DNA of 64,000 nt from positions 364,387 through 428,386 of the forward strand of contig MKTZ01000016.1 in assembly GCA_001898505.1 (NCBI GenBank), written 5' to 3'. Below, one piece after another: positions 1 through 9,718 of this stretch. Position numbers and translations under genes: made by a program. Below the pieces are notes generated by a model. The model was given only the letters and a program-made list of their open reading frames with translations. It was not told where the DNA came from and did no database searches. The DNA is from Sphingobacteriales bacterium 50-39. Its GTDB lineage: Bacteria > Bacteroidota > Bacteroidia > Chitinophagales > Chitinophagaceae. Positions within the stretch are counted from its first letter, which is position 1. Each line of letters begins with the position of its first letter.

Positions 1-753
1 GAGACCTCCAACCTGGAAAAATTGACGGCGCAGAATAAGTACCGGGAGATCCTGTTAAAGAAAAATGAAGCGGTTGCGGATATGAGGATTTATGAGGTAA
101 CCATGCAGCAGTTAATCAACAGTTCACAGCCATTGTCCATCGAGGGGAAATTGGTTCCACTTTCCTTCCGGGAACAGGCGGATACTACCGCCCTGGAAAC
201 TGGGCCGGTCATGGATTACTACCGCCAGTCGGTACAGGTGGCAGGTGCCAAAGTACGGTTGGAAAAGGCCAAAATGTGGCCCGAGGTCACGCTGGGATAT
301 AATCACCAACTGGTGATCGGAGGTTTCGACCCGGCCAAGATCAACCGCGGTTATTTCCCCGGCACCCGGATCGCGGGCTTTGAAGTGGGGCTTTCCCTGC
401 CCCTGTTTGCCGGGGCTTACAAATCCAGGATCAATGCGGAGAAAATAGGCGAGTCCATAGCGGTGGCGCAGCTGGCAACAACCCGGCAGCAGTTGAACAC
501 GGCCTGGAACAAGGTTTATCAGGAGTATAAGAAGTTCAGGCAAACGGTGGAATATTACAGTACATCCGGTCTGGCGTTGGGGGAAGAACAAATGCGGGTA
601 GCGCAATTTGCTTTCAGCAAGGGAGAGATTGGCTACATTGAATATATACAGAACATCACAATGGCAACAGATAGTAAATTGAATTACCTGGCTGCAGTGA
701 ATGAATACAATGCAGCCGTCGTTAACCTTGAATATCTGAGAGGGAATAAATAA
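1..753 (+). CDS. TolC-like outer membrane efflux segment, 5' end missing
   Basis: The reading frame is already open at base 1 and runs to a stop at 751-753, so only the C-terminal ~250 residues are present. The protein is rich in long helices with Gln/Ala/Tyr content and a central beta segment (GLSLPLFAGAYKSRI), the pattern of one TolC/CusC half. In Bacteroidota such a segment is often fused to the C-terminus of a CusA/CzcA pump, so the missing part could be a stand-alone TolC or the end of a CusA-TolC fusion; I cannot tell. It lies 22 nt before an RND adaptor gene on the same strand, which supports a role as the outer membrane channel of a heavy-metal RND pump. Confidence 0.8.
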   Translation, partial: ETSNLEKLTAQNKYREILLKKNEAVADMRIYEVTMQQLINSSQPLSIEGKLVPLSFREQADTTALETGPVMDYYRQSVQVAGAKVRLEKAKMWPEVTLGYNHQLVIGGFDPAKINRGYFPGTRIAGFEVGLSLPLFAGAYKSRINAEKIGESIAVAQLATTRQQLNTAWNKVYQEYKKFRQTVEYYSTSGLALGEEQMRVAQFAFSKGEIGYIEYIQNITMATDSKLNYLAAVNEYNAAVVNLEYLRGNK

Positions 754-775
754 TCAGCAAAAGAAAAAATAGTTT

Positions 776-1975
776 ATGACATTCAAATTTATCGGGATAG
801 CCCTATATCTGTGTTGCCTTTTGGCTATAGGATTCTATAGTTGCAAGGATAAAAAAGGCGACGAAACAGTAGTCACTGAAAAGACAGATAGCACAAAGAA
901 GGACCGGCGTGAGGGTGCGATTTTATTGACACAGGAACAGCTAAAAGCGGTCGATATTGAAATGGGACCCATCGAGGAAAAGAACCTGTATGCGGTAGTA
1001 AAGGCAAGCGGGCAACTGGCGGTTCCTCCCCAGAATAAAGCGGATGTGAACGTACTGATGGGCGGCATTATCCGCACCATTAACGTACTGGAAGGGCAGA
1101 CCGTGAAGAAAGGACAAGAGTTGGCGGTTTTGGAGAACACCGAATTCATTAAGCTGCAACAAGATTACCTGACGAGTAAAAGTCAATTTGCTTACACTAC
1201 ACAGGAATTAACCAGGCAAAATGAACTCAGCGGCGCAGGAGCGGGAACGGGAAAGAACTTACAACAGGTACAGGCAAACTATAATGCAGAGAAGGCGAAG
1301 ATACTGGCATTGGAAAAACAGTTGCAGCAATTGGGAATTGATCCCGCTCGCGTAGCGGATGGCGCTATTGTTAGCCGGGTAACGGTAACGGCGCCTATCG
1401 CAGGGACTATAGGGCACATTACTATTAATACGGGAACCTATGCGGAGGCCGGGAAGCCCCTTATGGAGATCATAGATAATTCAAAGATCCATTGTGACCT
1501 GGTGGTGTATGAAAAAGACCTTTTTAAAGTAAAGGTGGGGCAAAAGGTCAATTTCATCCTGACGAATCAGAACAACCAGCAAATCCAGGGCGAGATATAT
1601 GGCATCAATAAATCATTCGAGGATGAAAGTAAAGGGATTATTGTGCATGCGATTATCAAAGGTGCAAATACTTATCGGCTGATCCCTGGCATGTATGTGA
1701 CTGCCCTCATTGATGTTGGGAACCAGCAGACAAAGGCAGTGCCCGTAGAAGCCCTTGTCCGGTCGGAAGGGAAAGACTATATTTTTGTAGTGGAGGAGGA
1801 AAAATCTGACAAAGCAATTGCATTCAAAAAGACAGAAGTAGTGACGGGAGAATCGGAATTGGGATATGTGCAGATTACCCCGTTGGAGGAACTTCCGACG
1901 AGTGCAAGGATCGTAAAGAAGGGCGCATTTTATTTGCTGTCCAAAGAAAAGGCAAAAGGAGAGGATGACGAATAA
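776..1975 (+). CDS. RND efflux periplasmic adaptor (CusB/CzcB type)
   Basis: A 399-residue membrane fusion protein. The N-terminus has a hydrophobic stretch ending in a lipobox-like GFYSC, so it is probably a lipoprotein. After it come the first lipoyl half (IRTINVLEGQTVKKGQELAVL), a coiled-coil hairpin (about residues 125-190), the second lipoyl half (VTAPIAGTIGHITINTGTYA) and the beta-barrel/proximal domain. This is the usual order for adaptors that link the inner membrane RND pump to the TolC channel. It sits between the TolC-like segment and a NicO-like gene and ends close to a P-type ATPase gene, indicating efflux of divalent metal ions. No Cys/His-rich metal-binding N-terminus is visible, so the metal is not fixed. 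Confidence 0.9.
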   Translation: MTFKFIGIALYLCCLLAIGFYSCKDKKGDETVVTEKTDSTKKDRREGAILLTQEQLKAVDIEMGPIEEKNLYAVVKASGQLAVPPQNKADVNVLMGGIIRTINVLEGQTVKKGQELAVLENTEFIKLQQDYLTSKSQFAYTTQELTRQNELSGAGAGTGKNLQQVQANYNAEKAKILALEKQLQQLGIDPARVADGAIVSRVTVTAPIAGTIGHITINTGTYAEAGKPLMEIIDNSKIHCDLVVYEKDLFKVKVGQKVNFILTNQNNQQIQGEIYGINKSFEDESKGIIVHAIIKGANTYRLIPGMYVTALIDVGNQQTKAVPVEALVRSEGKDYIFVVEEEKSDKAIAFKKTEVVTGESELGYVQITPLEELPTSARIVKKGAFYLLSKEKAKGEDDE

Positions 1976-1985
1976 ATAACGGTAT

Positions 1986-2600
1986 ATGGAGCAGATCATT
2001 TTTGGAAGCCTTTTAATCAGTGTATTGCATGCCATGATTCCCAACCATTGGCTGCCGGTACTGGCCATTGGTCGAAAGGAAAGCTGGTCACTTCAGGAGA
2101 TAACCCGTGTGACATTTCTGAGCGGTTCTGCTCACGCTCTCAGTACTGTGCTCATAGGGCTCCTGCTGGGTGTAGCAGGTGTAAAAATGCATGCGCGTTG
2201 GGAAGGATATTTCCACTTATTTGCGCCCGTTACGCTTATTGTTATAGGCGTTTATTTTGTGTACCAACACTACCGGCATAGGCATTTTCACTTGCATCAG
2301 TATATTGACCCCAATAGATCGAAGAACAAAGTTATAATGGCGTTGGTAATTGCTATGTTCCTTTCCCCCTGTATGGAAATTGAAGCCTTCTTTCTAATGG
2401 CCGGCAGCCATGGTTGGTGGCTGATCGGTTTCCTGGCTGTCATGTATTGTGTTGTATCGGTTGCAGGCATGGTCGCCTGGGTCCGCCTGGCCTACAAGGG
2501 GTTACTAAAACTGAACTGGCATAAACTAGAGCATAGTGCCGGCATCATTACCGGCATTACTTTGATCATTACAGGTATTATATCATTTTATATCTATTAA
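1986..2600 (+). CDS. NicO/UreH-like polytopic membrane protein
   Basis: 204 residues with about six hydrophobic segments. The first helix carries a histidine-containing motif (LHAMIPNHWLP) and the third region is His-rich (YQHYRHRHFHLHQY), as in the NicO/RcnA and UreH/TauE-like exporters that move Ni, Co or related ions. An FLSPCMEIEAFF segment in the middle of the protein is another possible metal-contact site. It starts 10 nt after the adaptor stop and ends 10 nt before the P-type ATPase, so it is almost certainly co-transcribed. Function by context is metal export; the exact substrate is unknown. Confidence 0.7.
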   Translation: MEQIIFGSLLISVLHAMIPNHWLPVLAIGRKESWSLQEITRVTFLSGSAHALSTVLIGLLLGVAGVKMHARWEGYFHLFAPVTLIVIGVYFVYQHYRHRHFHLHQYIDPNRSKNKVIMALVIAMFLSPCMEIEAFFLMAGSHGWWLIGFLAVMYCVVSVAGMVAWVRLAYKGLLKLNWHKLEHSAGIITGITLIITGIISFYIY

Positions 2601-2610
2601 TGCTGTTTCT

Positions 2611-4587
2611 ATGGATAACATTGATGAAAAAGAAATCAGGCCCGAGAGAAAGCCTATTCATGAACCCGATCAGGCCGACACACTGGGCTCCTCCGAAGTA
2701 CAAGAGGACGATATGGAGACTACCGAAGAGGACACCGGCTGGAAACAACACTGGGATCTGCTGTTGGGACTCCTGATCCTGGTAAGTATGATGGTATTGC
2801 GGTTTGGATTCAACTACGAACCACCAAAACCTATCAATTTTGCGATACATGCAGTAGCTTTTCTATTGGCAGGCTGGCGGGTGGCATATATGGCCTGGCG
2901 GAAGGCAAAAAGAGGCGATTTCTTTAATGAGTTCGTATTGATGACGGTCGCGACATTGGGAGCTTTTTATATTGGTTCCTATAGTGAGGGGGTGGCCGTG
3001 ATGGTATTTTATTGCATCGGGGAATGGTTCCAGGATTCGGCAGTAGATAAAACGAAAAAGAGCATCAGGGCGTTGTTGGATGTCCGACCTGACCGGGTGA
3101 CGGTAATACGGTCAGGGAATGCCCAGCTGGTGAAAGCCGCCGATGTGCAAACGGGGGAAACAATACAGGTGAAATCGGGGGAAAAGGTGGGGCTGGATGG
3201 TGAACTATTGTCGGAAAAGGCATCTTTCAATACGGCTGCATTGACAGGAGAAAGCAGGCCGGATACCAAATACAAAGGAGACGCGGTATTGGCCGGTATG
3301 ATCAATGGACAATCGGTAGTGGATGTGAAAGTAACGGCATTGTTTAAAGACAGTAAACTAAGCAGGATTCTGGAGATGGTGCAGGACGCAACGGCCAGGA
3401 AGTCGCAGACACAGCTGTTTATTTCCCGGTTTGCAAAAATATATACGCCCGTAGTGTTTTTGCTGGCCGTTGGAGTTTGCTTTCTACCCTATTTTTGGGT
3501 AGATCATTATTCCTTTTCGACATGGTTTTACAGAGCCCTGGTCTTCTTGGTCATCAGCTGCCCTTGTGCATTGGTCGTCTCTATTCCCCTGGGATATTTT
3601 GGTGGGATTGGACTGGCGTCCAGAAATGGCATCTTATTCAAGGGGGGAAATTTCATGGATGTGATGACAAAGGTGGATACAGTGGTCATGGATAAGACAG
3701 GCACCCTTACAAAAGGGGTATTTAAGGTGCAGGAGGTAATAGCGGCCAATGGCAATAAAGAAGAACTGATAAGGTTGGCAGCTGGGATGGAAAAAAACTC
3801 TACCCACCCGGTGGCCAAGGCGGTGACGGAATATGCCAAGGGTCAGTCCGGCATCGTGAATGCAGAGAACATTGAAGAGATACCCGGGCATGGATTGAAA
3901 GGAACTGTGGACGGAAAAACCGTATTAGCCGGGAATATGAAACTACTGAAAGAATATAATATTTCTTTTCCGCCGGAAGTAGCGAAGACAGTAGATACAA
4001 TTGTCATTATAGCAATAGATAAACAGTATGTAGGGTACATCACCATTGCCGACGAGATCAAGGAAGATGCGGCTAAGGCGATACGGGATATGCACGGCCT
4101 TGGTATTAGAACAGTGATGCTCTCGGGGGACAAACAGTCGGTGGTAGATGAAGCAGCCAGAAAGCTGGATCTGGACGAGGCGTATGGCGACCTGCTGCCC
4201 GATGGAAAAGTGCAAAGAGTTCAGCAGCTCAAAGATGAAGGACGGCGCATAGCATTTGTGGGTGATGGAGTAAATGACGCACCAGTCGTAGCGCTGGCGG
4301 ACGCAGGCATTGCGATGGGAGGTCTGGGGAGCGATGCTACCATTGAGACGGCAGATATTGTCATCCAGAATGACCAGCCCTCTAAGATAGTTACGGCGAT
4401 CAGAACGGGAAAAATTACACGAGGCATCGTTTGGCAGAACATTACGATGGCTATGGTAGTAAAAGGTATCGTCTTAGTGTTGGGCGCCGGTGGGGTAGCT
4501 ACATTGTGGGAAGCTGTGATCGCCGATGTCGGAGTAGCCCTTCTCGCAATTTTGAATGCGGTGAGAATACAGAGGATGCGGCTTTAA
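2611..4587 (+). CDS. P1B-type heavy-metal ATPase (Zn/Cd/Co class)
   Basis: 658 residues. The transmembrane metal site is SCPCALV (Cys317-Pro-Cys319), followed by the PLGYFGGIG segment usual in ZntA/CadA-type pumps. The phosphorylation loop is DKTGTLTKG with Asp361. The His-Pro motif of metal ATPases (STHPVAKAV) and the hinge motif GDGVNDAPV are intact, so the enzyme looks functional. Unlike many ZntA/CadA proteins it has no N-terminal HMA domain or CXXC; the first ~45 residues are acidic and hydrophilic. It would use ATP to expel divalent soft metals from the cytoplasm, handing them to the upstream RND system or directly to the periplasm. Last gene of the rightward metal cluster. Confidence 0.93.
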   Translation: MDNIDEKEIRPERKPIHEPDQADTLGSSEVQEDDMETTEEDTGWKQHWDLLLGLLILVSMMVLRFGFNYEPPKPINFAIHAVAFLLAGWRVAYMAWRKAKRGDFFNEFVLMTVATLGAFYIGSYSEGVAVMVFYCIGEWFQDSAVDKTKKSIRALLDVRPDRVTVIRSGNAQLVKAADVQTGETIQVKSGEKVGLDGELLSEKASFNTAALTGESRPDTKYKGDAVLAGMINGQSVVDVKVTALFKDSKLSRILEMVQDATARKSQTQLFISRFAKIYTPVVFLLAVGVCFLPYFWVDHYSFSTWFYRALVFLVISCPCALVVSIPLGYFGGIGLASRNGILFKGGNFMDVMTKVDTVVMDKTGTLTKGVFKVQEVIAANGNKEELIRLAAGMEKNSTHPVAKAVTEYAKGQSGIVNAENIEEIPGHGLKGTVDGKTVLAGNMKLLKEYNISFPPEVAKTVDTIVIIAIDKQYVGYITIADEIKEDAAKAIRDMHGLGIRTVMLSGDKQSVVDEAARKLDLDEAYGDLLPDGKVQRVQQLKDEGRRIAFVGDGVNDAPVVALADAGIAMGGLGSDATIETADIVIQNDQPSKIVTAIRTGKITRGIVWQNITMAMVVKGIVLVLGAGGVATLWEAVIADVGVALLAILNAVRIQRMRL

Positions 4588-4769
4588 CTTGAGATTCTTT
4601 TCCAGTTTTCAAAATGTGGGAAACTTTTCTCTCCTCAATAGTTTTACATACACCCTCGCGCCCAACAGCCCCGACTACTTGCTACCCATACCCCCAGATG
4701 TACTCGGCTACAATCCTAATATGTCTCAGAATGAAAGATGATCTTGATACTAGGTAGTGCCCACATAAA

Positions 4770-4797
4770 AACCGGCAACCTGAAAAGGCAGCCGGCT
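4770..4797 (-). terminator. Intrinsic terminator of the mobilisation operon
   Basis: Read on the minus strand this is a GC-rich hairpin (CCGGCTGCC / GGTTGCCGG) followed by a run of T. It closes the leftward operon that begins near 12.0 kb. The 180 bases between it and the end of the metal ATPase gene hold no gene I can support. Confidence 0.7.
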
Positions 4798-4848
4798 AGG
4801 GTAGGATAAAACGGGTAAGGGCCTTGTTAGGGCCAGGCTTGGAAGTAA

Positions 4849-5790
4849 TTAAGCCCGGCGACGTTGGCGTGTGCCATTGGGCTTGTCTTCTGATTCAGCC
4901 ATGCTTTGAGCAACACCTGCCCCTTTGCCAAGGTCTTCCTTTTTATCGGGAATTTCACCTTGGCCTTGTTGAGTTTTCTGGCCTTGGGTTTGGTCGTTTC
5001 GAATTACTTCCATTGCTGGGGCGGTAATTTTCTTTAGTTCGCCGTTCTTGTCAATCATCATCAGCGCATCCTCATGCGGAGCAGCATAAAGGTGAGATAC
5101 CTCCAGGTTGCCGCCAGCGCCTCGTTTAGCAATGGGCACAATGTCTCCATTATTGAGCCGTCTGCCGATGTCGTCCTTATCCTGTTGGGTGTAATTGTTG
5201 GGAAGTACTTTACCGAGCAACTTGGCAGCATCATAATCTTGTCGAAAAGCCGGGACGCTGTCAAGCTGGCTATTGCCATACTCATCTTTCGGCGCGTTGA
5301 GGTTTAACCTGGTGTAGGCCAGATAAGGCTTCCCCGTCCTCATCGATCGTCTGGTATGAGCCACTGTACGATCGTGAAGGAGATTTCTCATCTGGTGGGC
5401 TGTAAAGCCAGTCTTTTGAAAAACCCGGAATGTCGCTGATACGTCCGGCTTGCCGTCCTTGAGCAAGCTCGCATCGATTTGACCGAGGACGTGCATCTTC
5501 CCTCGTTCCGTATCAATTTGCTCGAACCGAAGGTTATACCTGACTGGTTCCTTGGGAACCGACATGTTTACGTCCCGCATAGCTTCAAATTGAGGAACAT
5601 TGAAATCACGGGAAACCTCGAAGTTGGGAAGCCCTTTCCTGATTGCGTCATAGATCTCATTATTGAATGCTTCTCCGAGCTTGAAACCTTTCAGCGAATC
5701 GATAATGTAAGAAAAGTTTTCTAAAGGCCAGCCCTCAAGCCTGGGTAATTCAGCTTGTGGGGTAGCAGGCTGGTTGTTTTCTTGTGCCAT
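4849..5790 (-). CDS. Bacteroidota mobile-element protein, DUF3945-like
   Basis: 313 residues, soluble, no signal peptide. The middle (about residues 155-265) has the pattern NLL-x-D/G-R-x-V, then Y-x-A-x-x-x-L, then a YD...L repeat block and a closing AAPHEDALMMIDKNG. I recognise this arrangement from DUF3945/DUF4099-type proteins of Bacteroidota conjugative elements. The C-terminus is Gln/Lys/Glu-rich and probably disordered. A second protein with the same core lies at 25643-26326 in element B. It is the last gene of the leftward mobilisation operon, 30 nt after the coupling protein. Its biochemical role is unknown; the family name is my recognition from pattern only. Confidence 0.55.
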   Translation of the reverse strand: MAQENNQPATPQAELPRLEGWPLENFSYIIDSLKGFKLGEAFNNEIYDAIRKGLPNFEVSRDFNVPQFEAMRDVNMSVPKEPVRYNLRFEQIDTERGKMHVLGQIDASLLKDGKPDVSATFRVFQKTGFTAHQMRNLLHDRTVAHTRRSMRTGKPYLAYTRLNLNAPKDEYGNSQLDSVPAFRQDYDAAKLLGKVLPNNYTQQDKDDIGRRLNNGDIVPIAKRGAGGNLEVSHLYAAPHEDALMMIDKNGELKKITAPAMEVIRNDQTQGQKTQQGQGEIPDKKEDLGKGAGVAQSMAESEDKPNGTRQRRRA

Positions 5791-5820
5791 AATTTGGGAT
5801 TTAAAGTGATGAAATTGGGT

Positions 5821-7855
5821 TTATAGGCTAGTCGGGCCTTTTGAATTTGGCTTCTTCTTTTCCAGCAGGTGGCGGTATTGGTCACTATTTTTTATCTTTT
5901 TCATCTCGCTGTCGACCAGTGAGCGGATATCGGCCTTAATGCGGAAGTAATTTTGTTGTACCACCTCAGGGGTGATATGACGAATCACTGGTAGTTCTTC
6001 ATAGGCGGCCTCTTCCTGTCGGATCGCCTCAAAGTCATTGAGAATCTCGCAATGAAAGGCCTTTAATTTGATCTTCTGTTTGGGATCATCGGCAACGGCT
6101 CCGACGAATTCACCGCTGGAAAGGCTGGCGATGCGGGAAGCAGGAATCGCGGCCTCCAGCTGGGTGGATTTGCTGAGAGAGGTATCATTCGAATTGATCG
6201 ACACAGATTCTCTTTCCTGCATGATCCGGCCTATGCGGTCGCTGATAGATTTAGCCGTTTCGCCGAGCACCTGGCCGGAGATGATATTACCGCATACGTT
6301 CATTATCACCTCAGCCTGCTCTTTCCCATAATCTTTGCGGAGCTGGCTGAAATCCTGTACGCCGAGAGTAGTGGCCACTTTGTTACTTCTTGCCGTCGCA
6401 ATGAGGCTGTCGATATTGTTGACAAAGATGGTTGGGAATTCATCGAATACCAGCGAGGACTTGAGTCGCCCCTTTCGGTTCACTAACTTCAACATCCGCT
6501 CGGTGCAGAGCGAAATCACTGCGCCATATATCTGCGTCTTTGAAGGGTTATTACCAACGCATACGATCTTAGGGGCGGCCGGGTCGTTGACGTCTAAGGT
6601 GAAGTCGTTCCCGCTAAGAATATAGTACAATGATGGGGATGCCAGGCGAGCTAGGCCAATTTTGGCGCTGGCTATCTGCCCTTCGAGTTGCTCTCGCGCT
6701 CCGCCAACATAGGCAGAAATAAAGGGGTTCAGGAGGAGCTCGCAGGAAGGCTCGAGGCTCATGATCGGAAAGAGCTCGTCGTAAGCAATTTGGGCCAGCT
6801 CGATAGCATGTGGAAGGGTGCAGTAAATGCCGTCTTTGAACATTTTCAGATACCAGAAGATGGCTGTGATAAAGTTGATGGGCGATTCGACGAAGAAGTC
6901 GCCAGTTTTTTGTATCCATTGTTTGTTCAGCGCGAGCATGATTGTTCGGCTGGATTCCGTCGCGTCCGTGATGTCGAGCATCGTCTCGGGCATGAGAAGG
7001 TTGCAGCGGTGGGACCGAGAGAGATCGTCGAAATTTATCACATAGAGTTTCGGCGGCACTGGGTACTTGTCGCGGTTTTTCAGGGCGGTGTTGTAGGCGA
7101 TCAGCGTGAGGTCGGGGAATTTGAAGTCGTATAGGAAGAAGGTGAAGCCTTTCTGAATATGTTGCGTGATCACATGTCGAATCACATAAAAGGATTTTCC
7201 GGATTTTTTCTAACCCCCATCGGGATCCGGGCGTCCCTAAGACAAGGAGCGCCCGGAGGGGGGATATAACGTTGATGTAGGATTTACGGATTTTGTTTTT
7301 GAGTTTATATTGGGCCGGAAGGTTGATGGAGTATTCGTTTTCAAGGAGGCGCTCTTCCTGTGGAAAGGTTTCATTGAGTTCGTTGAAAACATCTTTGCTA
7401 AACTTGAGGCGCAGCAGCCGGGAAAGCCTTGCTCCTCCGGAAAGCATAGAGAGCCAGCCGAGCGAAGTGATGGAAATGTAGAGGATGGCGAGTTTGGTCT
7501 CAGGCATAGATAGCCGCAGAAACAGGGATGATAGGAAGAAAAGCAGCAACCCGGCGAAGATGTAATAGAGTACGGGAGCGATGGTGAGTTTTTCGTCCTT
7601 CTTCCCTTTTTCGCCCAGAAGGGAAATGGCCAGCAGGAATAAAGATGCCAGCTTAGGTCGATCAATGCCGGACATGAAGAATACGCCGCGGCAAAGGCTG
7701 CCGATGACCTGGTCGACGATGGATGCGGTCAGGTTCCACTTCTGCCAAGCGGGATAGCAGGCAGAATAGTAGTGGATAAGAAGGATCAGGATACTGCCGG
7801 ATCGGATGAAGTCCAGGTTTTTTCGGAGGGCCTGCAGGTTGTCGCCGCTTTGCAT
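5821..7855 (-). pseudogene. Type IV coupling protein (TraG/MobC-like), frameshifted
   Basis: Two overlapping frames together make a ~671-codon TraG/TraD-like coupling ATPase. The upstream part (7855 to about 7223) has four hydrophobic helices and reaches the start of the P-loop, GTPGS. The downstream part (7200 to 5821) resumes with GKSFYVIRHVI and carries the Walker B/TraM-recognition region (VFDEFPTIFV, GVQDFSQLRKDYG). Between them are 22 extra nucleotides (7201-7222) flanked by the direct repeat ATCC, shifting the frame in the middle of the Walker A motif. Removing the 22 nt restores one continuous protein. As it stands the upstream frame runs on to a 413-residue chimera. In family terms the intact protein would bring the relaxase-DNA complex to a conjugation channel. 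Confidence 0.85.
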
Positions 7856-7893
7856 GGGGAGTGGGTTGGTGAGGAAATGAGGTGAAATCCGGC

Positions 7894-9126
7894 TCAGAGA
7901 GATCTTTTCTTGCGTTTTTTCTTTTTGGGATGTTCATCGCCGGCTTGCTCGGGCACCCCAGTCTGGCTGGAGAGGAGGACAAAGGCGACTTGGGCGGCAA
8001 TGGCGGTCCTTGAGGGCGCGCTGACAGCTTTATGGCCGCGGGAGTCTTTTGCTTGTTGGGAAGCCTTTTCCTTCGAAGTAGCGGACTTGAGAGCGGCATC
8101 TTGTGATTCTGCCTCTGGACCGGTGAGAAGTCCTAATCGGCTGAGTAGGGTATTGAGCTCGAAACCGAGTTCTTGCGCGGTGAAGACAACCTTGTTGCGC
8201 TTATCGATTACGTGAATGGATGCCGGGTTGCCGGTGTGATCCCAGAAGGGTTGCAAGTTGATCCGGCGCTGCTGTAACCGGCGGAGGATGGCGATGGGGT
8301 TGTCAGGAATACCGGCGAGTGCAGAAGTTAGGGTCGGGACTACTCGGTCACGGATTGCAAGTTTCTTCACTTTGTTGAGTTCGAAGCGCTTCTCGAGCCA
8401 TGCAAGTGTCGGCCGCGTGACCAAGTCGCTGGATTTGATTGGGGTACCTATGCGGTTACCATCGGCGTCTATCCGGCTGTATATAAGTCCGCGGTTGCTT
8501 CGGATAGCGCTGCCTGGGGCGCCGGGCCAGGCGGTCATTCCAAACTGGGCCAGGATGACGTTGAGTTCATCCAGGGAAGTAAATTTGTAGCTGGTGGTGA
8601 CTTCTTGGACCTTGGCTGCTAGATCGCGAGCTTCTGCATTCTCGAGATGGTTTTCACGACCTCGGGCGCGGGTTAGACCATACTCTATTTCTAAGGCTTC
8701 CCTGGCCGGCTCGGAAAGTTCTTTCCCGATGTTATGAAGGTCGATGGATGTGCCGTCAGGTCGAATGCAGGTGGTGACAACATGGATATGGGGGTGTTTC
8801 GCGTCTTGGTGTTGGTATACCAGGAAGGGCTGCTCGCCGAAGCCAATACGGTCCATATAGTCAAAGGCGAGCCGTTGTAACGTCTCTGGCGGCAGGTCTT
8901 CTCCCGGAGGAAAGTTGAGGGAGATATGGAGTGTATTTTTCTGTACCCATTCGTTCCGCTGGTTGAGGAGTTCGAAGCGGCGGAGTTTTTCGTGGAAGGT
9001 GAGGTCGGCGATGTCGCAGCCAAAGCCGGAGGCGAGTAGAAGGTCCCCCACCCCCGCACGGACTTTGGCCTCATTGTAATTGAGGGCTTTTTGGATGGAC
9101 TTTCGCATATTTATTCTTGCAACCAT
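7894..9126 (-). CDS. mobB: MobB-type relaxase
   Basis: 410 residues. The N-terminal ~170 residues carry the relaxase signature: a tyrosine-bearing YNEAKV motif near residue 17, a beta-strand HISLNF, and the three-histidine metal site KHPHIHVVTT (His111, His113, His115), as in Bacteroidota MOBP-like relaxases. The C-terminal half (about 200-410) is basic and less conserved, ending in a Lys/Arg-rich tail (PKKKKRKKRSL). The enzyme would nick oriT and stay covalently bound to the 5' end. It overlaps the preceding relaxosome gene by 16 nt, so the two are translationally coupled, and lies 38 nt before the coupling protein. Confidence 0.9.
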   Translation of the reverse strand: MVARINMRKSIQKALNYNEAKVRAGVGDLLLASGFGCDIADLTFHEKLRRFELLNQRNEWVQKNTLHISLNFPPGEDLPPETLQRLAFDYMDRIGFGEQPFLVYQHQDAKHPHIHVVTTCIRPDGTSIDLHNIGKELSEPAREALEIEYGLTRARGRENHLENAEARDLAAKVQEVTTSYKFTSLDELNVILAQFGMTAWPGAPGSAIRSNRGLIYSRIDADGNRIGTPIKSSDLVTRPTLAWLEKRFELNKVKKLAIRDRVVPTLTSALAGIPDNPIAILRRLQQRRINLQPFWDHTGNPASIHVIDKRNKVVFTAQELGFELNTLLSRLGLLTGPEAESQDAALKSATSKEKASQQAKDSRGHKAVSAPSRTAIAAQVAFVLLSSQTGVPEQAGDEHPKKKKRKKRSL

Positions 9127-9515
9127 TTTTGGGCGAGTGGGGTGATGATGTCAATAAGCCGGTTAATCCTGGGTTCGATGGCGAGATATTCCTGAAAGGC
9201 CATCTTGGCATAGAAGGCTTTGCGCTGCGGCTCGGGGTAAGTATTGAATTTTCTGGTGATCTGGTTGATATTGACACCGATGTGTTTTATCTCAGTGCGG
9301 AGCCGAGTGAGCTCCTCCATGAGATTGTCGAGGGTAATATCTCGGGTGAAGACCCGGACGGTCTGATTGTTGAGGATGGCACGAACAAGGCGGCTCATAT
9401 CGTTTTGTGGATTCTGATCCAAGAGATGCTTGAGCTTGCTGTAAGTGGAGTCGCTGACTTTGGTGGTAAGTACATGGGTTAGGATTTTAGGCCGGCGTTT
9501 TCTTTGGGTCTTCAT
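9111..9515 (-). CDS. mobC: Relaxosome accessory protein, MobC-like
   Basis: 134 residues, basic. The N-terminus looks like a ribbon-helix-helix (TTKVSDSTYSKLKHLL), and the middle has the EIKHIGVNINQITRKFN segment common to MobC/BmgA-type relaxosome proteins. These bind oriT and help the relaxase open and nick the DNA. It starts directly downstream of a ~200-nt non-coding, hairpin-rich stretch (probable oriT) and overlaps the relaxase gene by 16 nt. Confidence 0.85.
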   Translation of the reverse strand: MKTQRKRRPKILTHVLTTKVSDSTYSKLKHLLDQNPQNDMSRLVRAILNNQTVRVFTRDITLDNLMEELTRLRTEIKHIGVNINQITRKFNTYPEPQRKAFYAKMAFQEYLAIEPRINRLIDIITPLAQKWLQE

Positions 9516-9718
9516 AAGTACTATATATTATGGTGTGGGCTTGAGCATGAGTCAATTGAAATATTTATAGGTATACTTTACTACATCTTGCCGGGCGCGA
9601 TAAGGCGCGCCCTCCCCATGAAAGACTTGCTGCGCTCCGCGCGTAGCTTCCGCCTTGGCGGGCGGCAAGGAAGGGGTTTATGTCGAATGAGGGTTTAAGA
9701 TGCCACACCAGAAGGCGG
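9516..9718 (-). other. Candidate origin of transfer (oriT)
   Basis: Non-coding 200-nt gap just upstream of mobC/mobB on the leftward operon. It contains strong inverted repeats: GGGCGCG/CGCGCCC at 9593-9612, GCTGCGC/GCGCGTAGC at about 9629-9647, and CCGCC/GGCGG at about 9650-9661, flanked by an AT-rich side at 9530-9590. Position next to the relaxosome genes and hairpin content fit an oriT; the nick site itself cannot be seen. Confidence 0.4.

Noticed and set aside
7201..7222. Programmed frameshift in the coupling protein
   Set aside because: A +1 shift at the A6 run would restore the frame, but the result would add seven residues in the P-loop, so a damaging insertion is simpler.
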